Assembly (NCBI RefSeq): GCF_033439725.1
Contig: NW_026944384.1
Location: 4,278,001-4,342,000 of the forward strand
Length of the DNA stretch: 64,000 nt
Direction of reading: 5' to 3'
DNA from: Neurospora tetraspora
Taxonomy: Eukaryota; Ascomycota; Sordariomycetes; Sordariales; Sordariaceae
The notes beneath the pieces were generated by a model. The model made no database searches and was not told the DNA's origin. It saw only the letters and a program-made list of their open reading frames with translations. Of this stretch, positions 1 to 10,376 are shown piece after piece. Each line of letters starts with the position of its first letter. Within the stretch, counting starts at the first letter, position 1. A program made the position numbers and the translations under genes.

Positions 1-399
1 TTTGAAGACAGCCATTGGGCCCAAAACACCGGGAAGTGGGACGGTAAATCAGGGGGCAATGAGTGGACGACAGCGACGGTCACGGAGATCTCCCGCGCTG
101 TGTGGTGGAACCCTCAACACGCTCGGCTCCGAATCCCGAAGTCGGGCCGGGTCCTTGCTTGGTTTTCTCAGACATTGTCATCATCTGCCGGACCGTTTAG
201 GGGATCTGTGATGAGTTATGCAAACGTACATACATCTCTATCAATGATGGGTATCTATTCTAAGTTTTGTGGTATCATCAAAATCTATACCTGCTGTGCT
301 CGTAGATGCGACACTCGTACACGGCTTTATCGTACACCAACAATGGATATGGAAGTCATCACCGACGACCCCCCTCACGTCTCCTCGCTCTCTTCACCT
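1..399. other. Window edge, no gene seen
   Basis: This is the 3' flank of the minus-strand methyltransferase gene that ends at 400. Short open frames occur, but none shows family features or sustained codon bias. A gene running in from beyond the left edge cannot be excluded. Confidence 0.5.
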
Positions 400-2427
400 T
401 TACCAAAGGTGCGACTTCTCCTCCTGAACCTTGAACTGCTCAAACTCCGACTTCACCTGTCCCTTCATAAAGGCCGAGGTAAGCAAGCCCGCCGCAACGC
501 TAACGTTCAAACTGTCGATCACCGTCCCACCTGACATGTTGGGAATATTGACCTCATAATCCGCCTTGCTCTTGATTTGTCCAGGGAGACCCTCGCCCTC
601 GCTACCGAGCAGGAGAATGCAAGGGTTCTTGCGCAGAGGATCGATTTCCTCGATCTCATGAAGATCCAGGTGCTTCTGCAGGTTACCAGAGCCGCTGGTG
701 CGCGGGACGGCCGCATAGACCAACCAGCCATTCTCCCTCGAGTCCTGAAGGAACTTGGGAAGATGATCGACCGAGAAGAGGCTGAGCGACTCGGATGCGC
801 CCGCAGAAGCCTTGAGCGCAACCGGGGTCAGAGACGCCGATTCCCTCTTGGTAATGGCAACGGCGGTGGCGCCCAGGAAGCTGACGCTGCGGAGAATGGC
901 ACCGAGATTGCCGGGATCCAAGATCTGATCTACCACCACGACCAAAGGCTTATGGGTGGTGCTGGACGCAGAGACAAAATCGGATTTGCCGTTGATCAAG
1001 GCCTCCTCGTGCGACTGGTGGCCCAGGACAACCTTGTAACCGGTTGTTCCTTGGCCGCTCTCGGCGTCAACCACCTCTCCCAAAGAGATCACGGGTGGTT
1101 GTGGGAGCGGGGACGCCTCCAGAATGTAACCGTTGTGCGGGCGAGATCCGCTCATCTTGTCCATCATCTTGAGGCCTCCTTCGTTGACGAAGACGGTCTC
1201 AACCTTGTTCCGTTGTGCGAGCTTTTGAATGGCGGCGTCCTTGGCCAGCTTCTCACGGTTCGCTCCAGCATAGATGTAGAGCTTGTAAAGCTTTCGTCTT
1301 GCCGACTGAAGAGCTGCCTCTACCACTGAAGTGCCGTACAAGAATTGAGAGGCCGCGGTGGTATAAGGGATGGATAGCGATTTTGGTGTTTCCCCGTCGA
1401 TATCTCTGTGCAATTCCCTGCGAGGGGTTCTGTCGGTCTCTCTCCGTTCCCGTGTGCTGCTGCGAGTGTCTCTGAAGGAGTCCCTCCTTTCAGGCCTTTG
1501 TTCCCTACGTTCGCTGCGGGATACCCTGAAGCTGTCCCTCGTAGGTTCCCTGGGCTCTGGGTATGGTTCATCGATAGCGTCGCGGAGCTCCTCGTTGATT
1601 TCCACAGTGCGCTCCTCCCGAGGTTTCCTGAAACCATTGTCATCATCACGGAATTCGCGGGGCTCTCTGCTGAAGCCCTCCCTCCGTGGTTCCCGGCGGA
1701 ATTCGCGGGGCTCTCTGCTGAAGCCCTCCCTCCGTGGTTCCCGGCGGAACTCCCGGGGTTCTCTGCTGAAGCTCTCTCTCCGTGGCTCACTTCGTGGCTC
1801 CCTGAAAGAATCCCGGCGGGGTTCCCTAAAAGAGTCCTGACGGGGTGCCCTGCGAATGTCCCTGGATGGTGCTGATGTCCGCCTCTCGGGCTTCTCAGAC
1901 TTGGCGGGCTCTGATGATGAACCTCCCGCGAAGGCCGCGTGAAAGGCTGCTGGGTCCAAGAGATCCTTGTTGAAATTGGACGCAGACTTTGAATCAGACT
2001 TCTTTGCGCCCGTCTTGGCCTCCTTCTCCTTCCAGGGAGCCTTTCCCGTTTCACGCACCAGCGCATCCTTCACATCCTCATCCAGCTGACCGGTCTTGAG
2101 CTTGTACACCAAGCTTCTCTTGCCAAACTTGGATTCGGGATCGTAGAAACGAGCCCGTCGTGATTGGGGGTCGGCCTTGGCGGGGTATTCGGTGATGTCC
2201 TTCTTGCCCTTCCGGATCTTGTAAGTCGGTTTGGGTAGTGCCTCTCTTGCTGCCTTCCTCTCGGCGTATGTCATGCTGGATTCATTTTTGCTCGACCTCC
2301 GGATGCCCGCGTGTATTGCTGAAAGAGAATGGGCCTGCCTCATGCATAGAGTGAAGACTGCTGCAGTCGCCGGTGTTTGGCTGAGTACCGTAGGCCTTGC
2401 AGCCCGGCAAAGCATGGAGAGTGTCAT
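400..2427 (-). CDS. mrm1: Mitochondrial rRNA 2'-O-ribose methyltransferase (SpoU/TrmH family, MRM1-like)
   Basis: A single exon of 675 codons starts at the ATG at 2427. The N-terminus (MTLSMLCRAARPTVLSQ..) is rich in Arg, Ala and Ser and lacks acidic residues, as expected of a mitochondrial targeting peptide. The C-terminal third is a SpoU (SPOUT) methyltransferase domain. Motif 1, DPGNLGAILRS, lies near residue 500; motif 2, LLLGSEGEGL, near 610; motif 3, the IPNMSGGTVIDSLNVSVAAGLL region, near 625-650. A substrate-binding SpoU_sub_bind-like segment (FLYGTSVVEAALQSARRKLYKLYIY) precedes it. In yeast, Mrm1 2'-O-methylates a guanosine of the large mitochondrial rRNA using S-adenosylmethionine, and the same role is inferred here. 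The middle (about 165-345) is a long Arg/Ser/Glu-rich disordered insert with 16-residue tandem repeats, much longer than in yeast. The gene is divergent from the chromatin remodeller, with about 0.8 kb between the starts. Confidence 0.9.
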   Translation of the reverse strand: MTLSMLCRAARPTVLSQTPATAAVFTLCMRQAHSLSAIHAGIRRSSKNESSMTYAERKAAREALPKPTYKIRKGKKDITEYPAKADPQSRRARFYDPESKFGKRSLVYKLKTGQLDEDVKDALVRETGKAPWKEKEAKTGAKKSDSKSASNFNKDLLDPAAFHAAFAGGSSSEPAKSEKPERRTSAPSRDIRRAPRQDSFREPRRDSFREPRSEPRRESFSREPREFRREPRREGFSREPREFRREPRREGFSREPREFRDDDNGFRKPREERTVEINEELRDAIDEPYPEPREPTRDSFRVSRSERREQRPERRDSFRDTRSSTRERRETDRTPRRELHRDIDGETPKSLSIPYTTAASQFLYGTSVVEAALQSARRKLYKLYIYAGANREKLAKDAAIQKLAQRNKVETVFVNEGGLKMMDKMSGSRPHNGYILEASPLPQPPVISLGEVVDAESGQGTTGYKVVLGHQSHEEALINGKSDFVSASSTTHKPLVVVVDQILDPGNLGAILRSVSFLGATAVAITKRESASLTPVALKASAGASESLSLFSVDHLPKFLQDSRENGWLVYAAVPRTSGSGNLQKHLDLHEIEEIDPLRKNPCILLLGSEGEGLPGQIKSKADYEVNIPNMSGGTVIDSLNVSVAAGLLTSAFMKGQVKSEFEQFKVQEEKSHLW
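1651..1794 (-). repeat. 48-bp tandem repeat inside mrm1 (16-residue unit, three copies)
   Basis: Three head-to-tail units start at 1651, 1699 and 1747. The first two are almost identical and the third is diverged. Each encodes the 16-residue unit REPRREGFSREPREFR or a variant, at about residues 211-259 of the methyltransferase. Shorter Arg-Asp-Ser-Phe-Arg relics flank the array. The length is a multiple of three, so copy-number change would keep the frame. Confidence 0.9.
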
Positions 2428-3243
2428 GGTCTGCTTTGAGCCTGCAGCCGTTGTTGATATTGGGGACTTTCTTTGCCCAAGACTGTGATATGTGAAGAAT
2501 TTTCGTAAGTTCGTGAACAGAATGGTAAGATCGAATTCAACGTCCGAAGTAACAAGAATCGACGGTACAAGTGAATGTGGCCTTTGTATGAGTTATGAGA
2601 ACCACGGATGAGCGAGTGAAGCACTGGAAATTTCTTCTATTAAAAGAAAGTGAAAAGCACAGGACGTGTAGATGCAAGATCTGATTAGTCTAGGCCCGGC
2701 GGATCCTCATCTGGAGATGCTAAAAATCTCAAAAGAGAGCATGGGGTCTGTGCAGAAGGTGCGTATTTGTTAAGAACCCCTGTTTGGCACGTCTTTTGGT
2801 GCTGACGTTCCCAGCGGCAGCTCCCCGTGTTCCACTGAAGAGCCTCCTTGGGTGGATCAAAGTCAGTCAGTGATAGGGCTGCTGTTGTGGGGGGAAAGCT
2901 TCCATTCCTTATCGGTTGTCAATTGATTGTCACCTAAACGATTCCATTCTACGTCGCGTCTCTTCTCCGAACTATTCTCGGCTGTCGCGTCCCCCTCCTC
3001 CGGCAAAAGTGTCCCAAACCCTCCGCGCGACATCTTTAAGGCCGCCACATTGTATGCCGTTCCAGTCCTCATACTGGCACATATCTCCGCAACACATGTA
3101 TTAAAGGTTGGCGACTCAGACCCTGTCCCCAACATGTTGCTAATCCCTCTAACTCAGTCGGATACAGACCACCCCCGTCACCCCTCTGGTGCTGTCCAAA
3201 GCAGTTCTCGCTATCAACGACGACCCCATGTCTTTACGACGAG
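2428..3243. other. Divergent intergenic region (mrm1 / remodeller promoters)
   Basis: This 816-bp spacer lies between two divergently transcribed genes and must hold both promoters and leaders. CT-rich stretches occur on the plus strand around 2935-3010 and 3160-3230, as is common upstream of fungal start sites. I see no separate gene. Confidence 0.55.
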
Positions 3244-6200
3244 ATGGCGAACGACGATAACGCCCACCTAAGCTCCGAAGACGAGCTGTTCGTGTCGACG
3301 GCAACGGAGCCCATGGCATATACCTTTCAATCTGATCTATCTGAAGACGAAATCCAAGTCGCTACCGCACAGCCAGCGCCCAAACCGATATCACCAACCG
3401 CACCCATCGCCGATCGGTCCAGGGTGTCTCTTGGCCCCGACGCTGCCACACCGGAACCGGAACCTTTCATCCTTCCTCCCGCGCCGGCTGACGATGACGA
3501 CCCCGGTTCTTTCCTCGAGCAAGCTGCGGCAGCTCTCGCCGCAGTAACGAAAGCAGACACCTCGACCAAACCCAAGAAGCGAGAGTCAGACTCGCTAGCT
3601 AGTTGGTGTGGAAGTGTCAATGCTTTGGCGAACGGGGTCACAGACGACAGTGTCAAGGCCAACACTAGGCGTGTTGACATTGAGGTTGCCTTGCCCTGGC
3701 TCTCCCCATCGGAGCGAGCAGCATTTACCCACGTTGAGGTTGAGGATTGGGATGAGGGAGCAAAACACTATGATACCCGCAGGCGGAGGAACAAGGTAAG
3801 CGATACCTGACTGGCACGATTCTACACATTTCTCGATTTCGCAACAAGGCAATGGAAGCAATGGCTAGTGTCATGCTTGGTGAAAAATACATTCATGGAC
3901 TTTGCGATGGAAGACGGGAGGTGTAGCGACCTGCTCCCGGGGAAACGGGTCTGTTCGTTTGTCCGCGCAGAGTTTCTCTTCCTCACTATATTGTGTGTCC
4001 AAGTGGCACCTTCACTCATCTATATTTGGAGATTTTGGACTTGGGCTTTGGAGCCTTGTAGGAGTCACTGAGATTTGCGTTTCGGATCGAACTTCGTGTC
4101 GTTTATCTACACTGGGGCAGCAAACACTCCTACCTACCGTCTCCTACCCCCCTCCCCCACTCCCGATTTGCACTATTCTTCTTCTTTACCCTTTCCTGTA
4201 TCTGGATCACAACTCGGGTTTTCATTATCGCGACCAAGTCTTGATCGTTGAATACTCTACAACCCCTTCATCTTCCTCACCACGTCACGAGCTTCGTTCA
4301 AGATACTGCTTTGCAGCCCAGGAAGCAGTATGGTAAGATCTCACTCAAAGATCACATCGCTTTGACGTTCTCACCATGACATCCGCTTCTTTTTATGGAG
4401 TCTCACGGCGTTTCTGGGCCCGCTTCACTTTTGCCTTCCCTGGTGGCAGGATTTCACTCTCCTCTCAAGTGGTATTTATCCATCATTGCTGATCTTCGCT
4501 GACACTTAATTTACACAGCCCGCCTACGATGATTACCGGTTCGATGACGAACTCGAGGGGCTCGGCCTGCGCAAACGAAAGAGACGGTATGAAGACGACG
4601 AAGAACTCTACGAAGAAAACTCCGGCGATGAATACGGTGGTCGCCATTCGCTTCATGACTATGGCTTTGTCAACGGTGCCAAGCGCAGCACGCGCACCAG
4701 CGCCCGCGCTTCTAGTGAAAGAAGCATAGCCTATGAAAGCGGCACAGAATCACGAGCGTTGAGGCCCCGCTCAGACAAGAAATATCGAGATTATGACAGA
4801 GATGAACTCCAAAATTCGGACGACGATGATGGTTTTCTCGTTGTCACGTCCGACATCATCAAAACCAGAGGCAGGAAAAAGCGGAAATCCACTACGAAGC
4901 TCAAGACGTCAATGGGAGACGGCGATTCAGATATCGAGTTCGAGTCAAAGCGGCGTTCCTCTCGGGCCAACAAATCCAGGAAAAGCATGAAAGAGATTTT
5001 CGACGACGATGATGACGACGACATCTTCGATGTTCAGGACACAAAACCCACGGCACCCAGGATTGCCAGTGTTCGAGAGGTCTTCAAGCCGGCCCCGGTG
5101 GACTTTAAGGATGCCCACCGTCCGGTGTGTGACAGCTGTGGGTACCCTGAGGGTAATCCCAATAAGGGAGCCTTGGTTTACTGTCAAGGTTGTTCCAACT
5201 CTTACCATAAGATATGTCTCGGCACTCGCAATACCCGCGAGCAGCGGGTCACCAAAGTCGACACGGACTCCTTTGTCATGCAATGTCGGTTTTGCATCGG
5301 TTCCTACAACAAGAAGGACGATCGTGCTCCAAAGCATGACACTTGCCAGTGCTGTCATCAAGCTAACCCATCCTGTGCTCCCTTCTCTGAGAAGAAAACA
5401 CCCAAACAAGAAGAAAAGCTGCGCGAGGAAAACGATGGAGTAGATCCGATCACGCCGGTAGACCCGAAACTGGTCAACAATCCTCAAAATGTCTTGTTTC
5501 GTTGCAGCAAATGCCAAAGAGGCTGGCATTATGAGCACTTGCCTCACCCTAACGACACCCGCGATCCAGCCATCAGCGATCCTCCCAATCTGCGCAATCA
5601 CCGTCTCCAAGAGTATCAAACGACGTGGCGATGCAAAGAGTGCATTGATACCGAGGACCTCAAAATCGATAAGATGGTGGCGTGGAGACCAACTCATATT
5701 AAGCCCAGCCAATACGTCAGAGGTCAGACCATCCTCAACTTCAAGGAGGATGAAATCGAGTATTTGGTCAAGTGGGAGGACAAGTCCTATGCGCATTGCG
5801 TCTGGATGCCAGGTCCATGGATTTACGGTGTCAACAAGGGAAATATGCGTCTTTCTTTCATCAAGAGGGCCCTCGGAGAGGGCATGGAAGACCAGGCAAG
5901 TAGGGATGAGCCTGCTGACGCGCTCCTCAAATGGACTGAGAAAGATGCCATTCACGACTCATGGTTGACCCCCGATATCATCCTCGATGTGCAGTATGCT
6001 GCCAAGTCGATTGAAGACACGAAGAAGTACAAGGCAATGTCGCTTGCCGACCGGATGGAGTACGATTTGAGCCGGATCTTCCACGTCGTTAAGATCTTCG
6101 TCAAATTTGAAGGTTTGGGCTACGATGACGCTGTCTGGGACACTCCACCTCCTGCGGACTCTTCCATGTATGACGCCTATCTTGAGGCCTACCGCGAATA

Positions 6201-9200
6201 TCTGAACGGCAAGCACTTCAAGTCAGAGCCATGGCGTAATCAGAAGGAACGCATTGAAGCCTTCAGGCAGATGGAGTTCAATGGTGCCATTGAGGTCAAG
6301 CAACAACCCCCCGGACTTACTCGTGGCAAGCTGATGACCTACCAGCTTGAGGGTCTCAACTGGATGCTCTACAATTTTCGCCATGACCGCAGCGTTATTC
6401 TTGCCGACGAAATGGGTCTAGGAAAGACTGTTCAGGTGGTTGCTTTGCTCTCTAGCATGATCCAGGATAACCCCAAAATCTGGCCCTTCTTGATTGTTGT
6501 TCCCAACGCGACGTGCGCCAACTGGCGTCGTGAAATCAAGAAATGGGCCCCTGACCTCCGGGTAGTGGCCTACTACGGCGGGCGGGTTTCCCAAACTTTG
6601 GCTCTCCAATATGAGCTGTTTCCGGGTGGCACCAAGGACATGAAGGCGCACGTTGTTATCATGTCTTATGATTCCATCAAAGACACTGACACTCGTAGTC
6701 GGTTCAACTCGGTCAAATGGGCTGGCCTCATTGTTGACGAGGCACAGGCGCTAAAGAACGACGAGAACAGTCTCTACAAAGCACTCTCAGTTATGAATAT
6801 CCCCTTCAAGCTTTTGCTCACGGGCACACCGTTGCAGAACAACAAGCGAGAGCTTTTCAACCTCTTGCAGTTTATTGACCCGAAGCTTAGAGCTGAGGAA
6901 CTTGACGAGGAGTTCAAGGATATCACCAAGGAAAATCTTCCGAAGCTTCATGAGTTGATCAGGCCATACTTCCTTCGGCGTACCAAGGCCATGGTACTCA
7001 CCTTCCTGCCGCCAATGGCCCAGATCATCTTGCCAGTGAGCATGACGGTCTTGCAGGAAAAGCTCTGCAAGTCGATCATGGAGCGTAATCCCCAGCTAAT
7101 CCGCGCGATTTTCTCCACCAACGGAAAGCTGAAATCACAGGACCGCGGCTCATTGAGCAACATCCTCATGCAGCTCCGCAAGTGTCTTTGCCATCCATTC
7201 GTCTACAGTCAGTCGATCGAAGACAGGAACCTGTCAGCAGAAGTCACAAAGCGGAACCTTATCGAGGCCTCCTCCAAGCTTCTGCTGCTCGAAGTCATGC
7301 TGCCTAAACTAAGGGAGCGTGGACACAGAGTTCTGATATTCAGTCAGTTCCTTGACCAGCTGACAATTTTGGAAGACTTCCTCGCGGGTATGGACCTTCC
7401 GTATCAGCGGCTTGATGGAAGCCAATCCAGTATGGAAAAGCAGAAAAGAATCGATGCCTTCAACGCACCGGATTCCCAAGTGTTCTGCATGTTGCTGTCA
7501 ACCCGTGCTGGTGGTGTTGGTATCAACCTTGCGACTGCCGACACCGTCATTATTCTTGATCCCGATTGGAACCCGCACCAGGATATCCAGGCGCTTTCGA
7601 GAGCTCATCGTATCGGTCAACAAAAGAAAGTGCTCTGCTTCCAGCTCATGACCGTCGACTCTGCCGAGGAGAAGATTCTGCAGATTGGTCGTAAGAAGAT
7701 GGCTCTTGACCATCTGCTGATTGAGACCATGGACGACAAGGAAGGCGAGGCTGTTAATGATGTGGAGACGGTGCTTAAGCACGGAGCGGCTGCCTTGTTC
7801 GGTGAGGGGCGCAAGAAAGACCGGATCGCATATGATGAAGCAGCCATTGAGAAGCTCCTTGATCGTTCGGCCAAGGAAGAAACGAAGCAAGATGGCGACA
7901 AGTCTGCCGAGTCTGCCTTTGCTTTTGCCCGCGTCTGGGCACAAGATGAGGGAGGGCTGAAGGATGACGTGGAGACGGAAGAGAAAGCATTAACCATGAG
8001 TGTTTGGGACCAGATTCTTAAGCAACGAGAAGAAGAGGCACGCCTCGAAAGGGAGAAGGAACTGCAGGCCTTGGGACGTGGTGGCCGACGACGCGGAGTA
8101 AGTGATATCAGTTTAGCAATGTGCGTTCTGACCGTGCTAACCCTTGAGTAGGCGGCGAATTACCGCGGACCCAAGTTCGAGTTTGAAGAAGGCCAGGAAG
8201 GAGGTGAGAGTGATCATGGCGACCAAGACGGTGATTTCATGGGCGGTGATGACAGCGATGGGGAAACAACCGGTAATGAAGATGGGGACAGTCCCCATGG
8301 TGAGTTCTTACCCAACGGAGGCAGCTCACGCAAGTCACAGGCAAAGAATGCACAGCAAGGTACGAAAACTAAAACCCCAAACAAAACCCCAACCAATAAC
8401 AAGACGAAGGCTCCAGTGGTCGCAGCCTCAAGGAGGAATACACCGGCCACTGTAGCCAAAGCTTCTACGCCCAAGTCTAGAGCTAGTCAGCAGAAGAAGC
8501 TACCTCTTCAATCATCTTCTTCGTCTTCAACAACCAAGACACCCCGCTCACGCAAACAGCAGACGCCCAAGACAGTTCGGACCCCCGGAACCCCCAGCAA
8601 ACCCGCTCGAGGCAAGGCTCCCAAAACCAGCTCGTCGTCCAAATTACGCCCGTCCCCGTACCAGCAGCCCCAAACCCAAAAGGCCGCCCACCCAAGCCCC
8701 CCCGACCTGGCAGCCACAACCAAGAAGTCTACCGAATTGCCGACTATAACACACCCCGAGGTCAAACCCCCGGTCCCGGCGGCCTTGCCATGCTCCGCAA
8801 TGCCATCGGCGGCGACCTTGCCGCTCACCCCAGGCCCGTCCCCCCCACTCACCGACCAAACGGCAACCCCAGCGGGGCATCCAAACTAACCTCCAACACC
8901 CCTATTCCCGTCCCCGTACCAGGAGCCGGAGTTGGAGCCGGAGCCAGAGTCCGCGCACCATCTCTTAACGGTCTTCCCAATCTGAACCCTAACCTCCCCC
9001 CAGGCGCCACTCTCAAACCCAGAGCCGTTGCTTCTCCGCTCAACCAAGGCCCACCAGTCCCACCAGGCGTTCCTCATACTTCCTGCTTCGTCTGCGGCTT
9101 CGTACACCCTCCTAGGTGGATGTGTCCCGAGATGAGTCAGGAGGTTCCTCTACGGCTGGCGCTGGATAATCTTAGGTTTATACCACACCAGACTCCGGAG

Positions 9201-9398
9201 AGAATGGAATATAGGCGTAAATTCTTGCTCGAGATGTTGAGGATGGTACAGCAGAAGAAGGATGAGGCCATGAGGGCGAAACAGCGGCAGCAGAGTCAAC
9301 AGGCCCAACAAGGCCAGGAGAGGCAAGGAGGACAAGGAGGGGAAGGAGGACAAGGAGGTCAAGGATCACCGGAGGTTCAGAGTCTTCCATCACAGTAG
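3244..9398 (+). CDS. Mi-2/CHD3-like (Mit1-type) SNF2 chromatin remodeller, frame interrupted near 8700
   Basis: Predicted exons are 3244-3795, 4519-8097 and 8152-9398. Full length would be about 1790 residues. In order: an acidic N-terminus; a PHD-type zinc finger (CDSCG..YCQGCSNSYHKICLG..CRFC) near 386-440; a second Cys/His cluster near 459-558 (CQCCHQ..CSKCQRGWHYEHLP..WRCKEC); chromodomain-like segments near 594 (EYLVKWEDKSYAHCVWMP) and 706-730 (FVKFEGLGYDDAVWDTP); a SNF2 ATPase with DEMGLGKT near 813 and a DEAQ box near 923; and a HELICc motif LSTRAGGVGINLATADTVIILDPDWNPHQD..RAHRIGQ near 1176-1218. The C-terminus has a small zinc knuckle (CFVCGFVHPPRWMC). This order matches S. pombe Mit1, the remodeller of the SHREC silencing complex; a nuclear nucleosome-positioning role is inferred. 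The second intron (8098-8151) has a good CTAAC branch point. Frame and codon bias switch at a C7 run at 8697-8703 and need one extra base to read through, so the locus is either misassembled there or carries a frameshift. Confidence 0.9.
3796..4518 (+). other. Unusually long first intron of the remodeller gene
   Basis: The donor GTAAGC at 3796 and the acceptor ACAG ending at 4518 join in phase 0 and give a continuous acidic coding frame. At 723 nt this is several times the length of the other introns in the window. A short inner intron (donor GTATTT near 4472, branch GCTGAC) or an unrecognised small exon is possible. I could not find an internal exon that preserves frame. Confidence 0.6.
8697..8703 (+). 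other. C7 homopolymer at the apparent frameshift in the remodeller gene
   Basis: Up to this run, the frame continuous from exon 3 has C-ending codons (..KAPKTSSSSKLRPSPYQQPQTQKAAHP..). Immediately after it, the C-ending bias and a protein-like sequence (..HNQEVYRIADYNTPRGQTPGPGGLAMLRNAIGGD..) continue in the next frame. That frame leads to the conserved zinc knuckle and stops at 9396-9398. The original frame runs to a stop at 8887-8889 without recognisable features. Confidence 0.7.
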
Positions 9399-10225
9399 GA
9401 CTGGAGATGGTTAGTTGGTTAATGGTGATACCACTAGATCGAGAATGGGATGGGTTGGTTGGTTGTATTGTTTGAGTCATGTAGTCACCTAACAACTCCT
9501 ACATTCGGTTTTGCCTTCTTTTGCTTGCTCGGTTGCTGCCTGCTTTGCGGAGGAGAAGCCTGGTACTTTGTGATGCCAGCTGCTTTCTCAACTTCAATAG
9601 ATGAAAGGGCGAGAAGGGTCTGGAAAAGTTCAAAGATGCTTGAGCTTTGCTTGATGGCGTGAAGAGGGGAGGCATACACATCTCAGATGTTTACTTACTA
9701 TACATCAAGCGCCATAGCAAGCAACAAAGCAGTATAACCATGAAATTCACAGAGATGAGAAGTGAGTGTGCTTGCCTCGTCAAACTCGGGCGATGAGTGA
9801 GGGTGACAAATATGATGGACCTCTGCGCGTGTTCCTCCGTTGCTATGTCTTCAGTTGTCTCCAACAAGCATGCCGCCTTCCCTAAACTTCTCTAGGGACA
9901 TGGACAGTCAGTCTGTGAAATAACCAGCGAGTAATGGGGGTCATTCTTTGCAACCATCAATCTCAGCTCATCCACTGAGAAAAAAAAAAGACAGTTGGAT
10001 CTTGCCTCTAGGTACAGATGCCTTTCGTTGATGCAAGGGCGGTGGGGCCAGTTGCTCCTGTTCAATGTACGAGCAATCAAAAAGCTATCTTATCTTTGCC
10101 ATCTCAAATCGGCAGGAACCTCTCTCTCCTATGGCTACCTTCCTTCACGGAGGTGCAAACACCACCATCGGACGAACCTTCAATCTGGACCACCTGCGCC
10201 GCCGCCCGCACTTGCCCTTCCACTT
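9399..10225. other. Intergenic region, no gene seen
   Basis: This interval holds the 3' flank of the remodeller gene and the upstream region of the small gene at 10377. The open frames are short and lack coding bias. A poly-A stretch lies near 9981. The promoter-proximal part continues into the TATA box at 10226. Confidence 0.5.
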
Positions 10226-10230
10226 TATAA
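10226..10230 (+). promoter_or_regulatory. TATA box of the gene at 10377
   Basis: The sequence CACTTTATAAGCAG contains a good TATA element about 150 bp before the ATG. The start of the 21-bp inverted repeat lies 23-27 bp downstream, so the hairpin is predicted at or near the mRNA 5' end. Confidence 0.5.
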
Positions 10231-10252
10231 GCAGCCAGTCCAGGCCAAGTTG

Positions 10253-10309
10253 GCAGGATCTCCTCGGGACCAGTTGAGCTACCCGACGCTGGTCCCGAGG
10301 AGATCCTGC
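10253..10309. repeat. Perfect 21-bp inverted repeat (hairpin) in the predicted 5' leader
   Basis: The left arm at 10253-10273 and the right arm at 10289-10309 are exact reverse complements, separated by a 15-nt loop. The arms are GC-rich, so the RNA stem would be very stable. It sits between a TATA box and the start codon at 10377. It lacks TA flanks and does not resemble the TA-flanked elements elsewhere in the window. Confidence 0.9.
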
Positions 10310-10376
10310 TTTTATTAAACATTTTCTTTCGTCTCATCCTCACCTGAGCCTCTACAATCATCACCATTCTCGCATC

